From positions 42,373 to 106,372 of the forward strand of contig JBNKJP010000016.1 in the NCBI GenBank assembly GCA_050291245.1: 64,000 nucleotides of DNA, in the 5' to 3' direction. The notes beneath the pieces are model-generated. The model was not told the origin of the DNA. It was given only the letters and a program-made list of their open reading frames with translations, and did not search any database. This document shows positions 61,821 through 64,000 of this stretch, one piece after another. Both the position numbers and the translations under genes were made by a program. Every line of letters starts with the position of its first letter. Within the stretch, counting starts at the first letter, position 1. This DNA is from Thiodiazotropha sp050291245. Its GTDB lineage: Bacteria > Pseudomonadota > Gammaproteobacteria > Chromatiales > Chromatiaceae.

Positions 61821-62504
61821 TTACGACCTCTTGCTCGGCGAAGCGGCGCTCTTCTCTACTTCGACTTCCTCACGATCGCCGAACACTTCACCCTTGAATA
61901 CCCAGACCTTGACACCAATGATTCCATAAGTGGTGTTTGCCTCGGCAAAACCGTAATCGATATCAGCACGAAGGGTGTGCAATGGCACGCGACCTTCCCG
62001 GTACCACTCGGAACGCGCGATTTCAGCACCGTTCAGGCGTCCGCTGATATTTACCTTGATACCTTCGGCGCCCAGACGCATGGCATTTTGAACCGCACGC
62101 TTCATGGCTCGGCGAAACATCACACGCCGCTCCAGTTGTTGAGCAATACTTTCCGCGACCAACTGGGCATCAAGTTCCGGCTTGCGAATCTCTTCGATGC
62201 TGACATGGACCGGTATCCCCATCATGTTGGAGACTTCCGATCTGAGCGCATCGATATCCTCGCCCTTCTTACCGATCACCAGGCCGGGACGGGCCGTGTG
62301 CACTGTGATGTGTGCGTTATTGGCTGGACGATCTATCTGAATACGGCTTACAGAAGCCTGAGACAGGCGCTTTTTCAGATATTCGCGAACTTCCAGATCG
62401 TTGTTGAGCAGTTTCGCATAGTGCTTCGAATCCGCATACCACTTGGATGTCCAGTCTTTGACAATCCCAAGACGTATCCCGGTTGGATGTACTTTCTGAC
62501 CCAT
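61821..62504 (-). CDS. rpsC: 30S ribosomal protein S3
   Basis: A 227-residue S3 with MGQKVHPTGIRLGIVKDWTS, the KH domain (HTARPGLVIGKKGEDIDALR) and the C-terminal S3 domain. Confidence 0.98.
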   Translation of the reverse strand: MGQKVHPTGIRLGIVKDWTSKWYADSKHYAKLLNNDLEVREYLKKRLSQASVSRIQIDRPANNAHITVHTARPGLVIGKKGEDIDALRSEVSNMMGIPVHVSIEEIRKPELDAQLVAESIAQQLERRVMFRRAMKRAVQNAMRLGAEGIKVNISGRLNGAEIARSEWYREGRVPLHTLRADIDYGFAEANTTYGIIGVKVWVFKGEVFGDREEVEVEKSAASPSKRS

Positions 62505-62522
62505 TTCGGCCTCTCTTGCCTG

Positions 62523-62855
62523 TTACTTTTCTGCGACAGTCACATTAATGTGACTGGTACGCTTGAGAATTCTGGACGCACGGCCTTTTGCACGGGCCCG
62601 AATACGTTTCATGGTCGGACCTTCATCAACGCTGACCGCTGAAACGACCAGCTCATCGATGTCCGCGCCATCGTTATGTTCTGCATTGGCGATGGCGGAT
62701 TCCAGAACCTTCTTCATCAATACTGCGCCTTTCTTATTGCTGAAGGCGAGGATGTTCAATGCCTGTTCAACCGGCAAACCACGAATCTGGTCTGCGACAA
62801 GCCGTCCCTTTTGCGCCGATATCCGGGCATGACGTAATTTTGCGCTCGTTTGCAT
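62523..62855 (-). CDS. rplV: 50S ribosomal protein L22
   Basis: A 110-residue L22 with SAQKGRLVADQIRGLPVEQA and the C-terminal GPTMKRIRARAKGRASRILK loop that lines the exit tunnel. Confidence 0.98.
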   Translation of the reverse strand: MQTSAKLRHARISAQKGRLVADQIRGLPVEQALNILAFSNKKGAVLMKKVLESAIANAEHNDGADIDELVVSAVSVDEGPTMKRIRARAKGRASRILKRTSHINVTVAEK

Positions 62856-62866
62856 CGTCAGTGTCT

Positions 62867-63139
62867 CTATTTCGATTTCTTGTCGGCCGCATGACCGCGA
62901 TAGGTCCGCGTCAGTGCAAATTCGCCGAGCTTGTGACCGACCATGTTTTCGGAAACCAGAACAGGTACATGCTGTTTTCCGTTGTGCACAGCAATAGTCA
63001 ACCCAACCATTTCAGGAATGATCACGGAACGACGCGACCAGGTCTTGATCGGACGCTTGTTGTTCTGGGCTACCGCAGTTTCCACTTTCTTCGCCAAGTG
63101 GTGGTCGATGAAAGGGCCTTTTCTGATGGAACGTGGCAC
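62867..63139 (-). CDS. rpsS: 30S ribosomal protein S19
   Basis: A 90-residue S19 (MPRSIRKGPFIDHHLAKKVE) with the TWSRRSVIIPEMVGLTIAVH core. The start codon is GTG at 63139, with an AGGGG ribosome site. Confidence 0.97.
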   Translation of the reverse strand: MPRSIRKGPFIDHHLAKKVETAVAQNNKRPIKTWSRRSVIIPEMVGLTIAVHNGKQHVPVLVSENMVGHKLGEFALTRTYRGHAADKKSK

Positions 63140-63158
63140 GACTCTTACCCCTAATCAG

Positions 63159-63986
63159 TTATTTACGGTTTCTACGACGCACGATCATCTTATTCGTACG
63201 CTTGTTTGTTCGGGTCTTGTATCCCTTGGTCGGGGTACCCCATGGAGAGACCGGATGACGGCCTCCCGAAGTCCGGCCCTCGCCGCCGCCATGTGGATGA
63301 TCCACCGGGTTCATGGCGACGCCACGCACCGTCGGACGTATCCCCTTCCAGCGCTTGGCGCCTGCTTTACCCAGTGAGCGCAGATTGTGCTCAGAGTTCG
63401 AGACTTCACCGATCACAGCACGGCAGTCACTTGGCACTTTGCGCATCTCGCCGGAACGAAGACGCAACGTGGCGTGCTCCCCCTCTCTGGCAACTAGCTG
63501 CACCGCGGCACCTGCGGAACGGGCGATCTGTGCGCCTTTGCCCGGCTTCATCTCGATGCAGTGGACCACGGAACCCAGCGGTATGTTGCGTAGCGGCAAA
63601 CAGTTACCTGTCTTGATTGGAGCGGTGGCGCTCGATTCCACTTTATCGCCAACATGCAAGTTGTTGGGTGCAATGATGTAGGCACGTTCACCGTCCGCGT
63701 AGCGCAGAAGTGCGATATGCGCCGTGCGGTTCGGATCATACTCCAAGCGTTCCACAGTGGCTGGAATACCCTCCTTGTTGCGCTTGAAATCAATAATCCG
63801 GTAACGCTGCTTGTGGCCACCACCGCGATGACGAGTAGTGATGCGGCCGTTGTTATTGCGGCCGCCGGTCTTACTCTTTTTTGCAACCAGCGGCGCATAG
63901 GGCTCGCCCTTATGCAGCTCGCTATTGACAACCTTGACCACAAATCGGCGGCCTGCGGAGGTCGGTTTTGATTTAACGACTGCCAT
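63159..63986 (-). CDS. rplB: 50S ribosomal protein L2
   Basis: A 275-residue L2 with GRITTRHRGGGHKQRYRIID and the peptidyl-transferase-region motif VAMNPVDHPHGGGEGRTSGG. It is the first gene of the ribosomal operon inside the window; rplW and the rest of the S10 operon should lie beyond the right edge. Confidence 0.98.
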   Translation of the reverse strand: MAVVKSKPTSAGRRFVVKVVNSELHKGEPYAPLVAKKSKTGGRNNNGRITTRHRGGGHKQRYRIIDFKRNKEGIPATVERLEYDPNRTAHIALLRYADGERAYIIAPNNLHVGDKVESSATAPIKTGNCLPLRNIPLGSVVHCIEMKPGKGAQIARSAGAAVQLVAREGEHATLRLRSGEMRKVPSDCRAVIGEVSNSEHNLRSLGKAGAKRWKGIRPTVRGVAMNPVDHPHGGGEGRTSGGRHPVSPWGTPTKGYKTRTNKRTNKMIVRRRNRK

Positions 63987-64000
63987 TATCCCAATCCTGT

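Noticed and set aside
1..64000. tRNA, rRNA, tmRNA, SRP RNA, riboswitch or CRISPR array.
   Set aside because: No T-loop-like GGTTCGAATC cores, SRP core or regularly spaced direct repeats were seen in the intergenic regions by eye; a covariance-model scan would be decisive.

Overview
This window is a chromosomal segment of a gammaproteobacterium, most likely from the Chromatiales-like, often sulfur-oxidising lineages. The supports are a complete type IVa pilus block (pilS-pilR-pilA-pilB-pilC-pilD-coaE), bamD divergent from rluD-pgeF, nadE-glnB, ampD-ampE and a classical S10-spc-alpha ribosomal operon. A DsrC/TusE-family protein hints at sulfur metabolism. The species assignment is inference only. 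No phage, insertion sequence, CRISPR array, tRNA or rRNA gene was recognised.

Layout. 1-4777 (minus): the first part of a Tad/Flp pilus operon, with Flp pilin, TadV-type prepilin peptidase, an unusual AAA+ ATPase, CpaB/RcpC, the CpaC/RcpA secretin and a lipoprotein cut by the window edge. A sigma-54-like promoter lies in the long AT-rich gap upstream. 5672-13113 (minus): housekeeping genes tex, ugd, an acyltransferase, def, gcvR-like, pgeF and rluD, with bamD divergent. 14155-16215 (minus): nadE-glnB. 16402-25246 (plus): a PP0621-like protein, pilSR, pilA with a sigma-54 promoter and strong terminator, pilBCD and coaE. 25255-32676 (minus): a Uma2 protein, clpB with a sigma-32-type promoter, and ilvD-lipoprotein-purK-purE. 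32767-38482 (minus): a signalling block of OmpR-type regulator, LysM/FecR protein and CHASE2 histidine kinase, plus an MscS channel.

38845-41949 (plus): a HugZ/PNPOx-like protein, a TusE/DsrC-like protein, an EgtB-like protein that seems to have lost its iron-binding histidines, and a small flagellar-rod-like protein. 42005-45947 (minus): nadC, an FKBP isomerase and a DUF1631 protein. 46464-50352 (plus): two DUF1538 membrane proteins, a P-II-like protein and a CBS protein in a tightly packed unit running into ampD, then ampE. A 26-residue membrane microprotein follows at 50677. 50786-52219: a SpoU-family methyltransferase and a cytochrome b561-like protein. 52286-63986 (minus): rplB through rplQ, with rpoA and secY, ending at a strong bidirectional terminator.

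The most interesting material is the apparent shared sigma-54 control of Flp and type IVa pili, the DUF1538/P-II/CBS/ampD unit, the microprotein, the iron-ligand-less EgtB homologue, the CHASE2/FecR/response regulator module, and a dispersed composite repeat of about 110 bp present in four copies.
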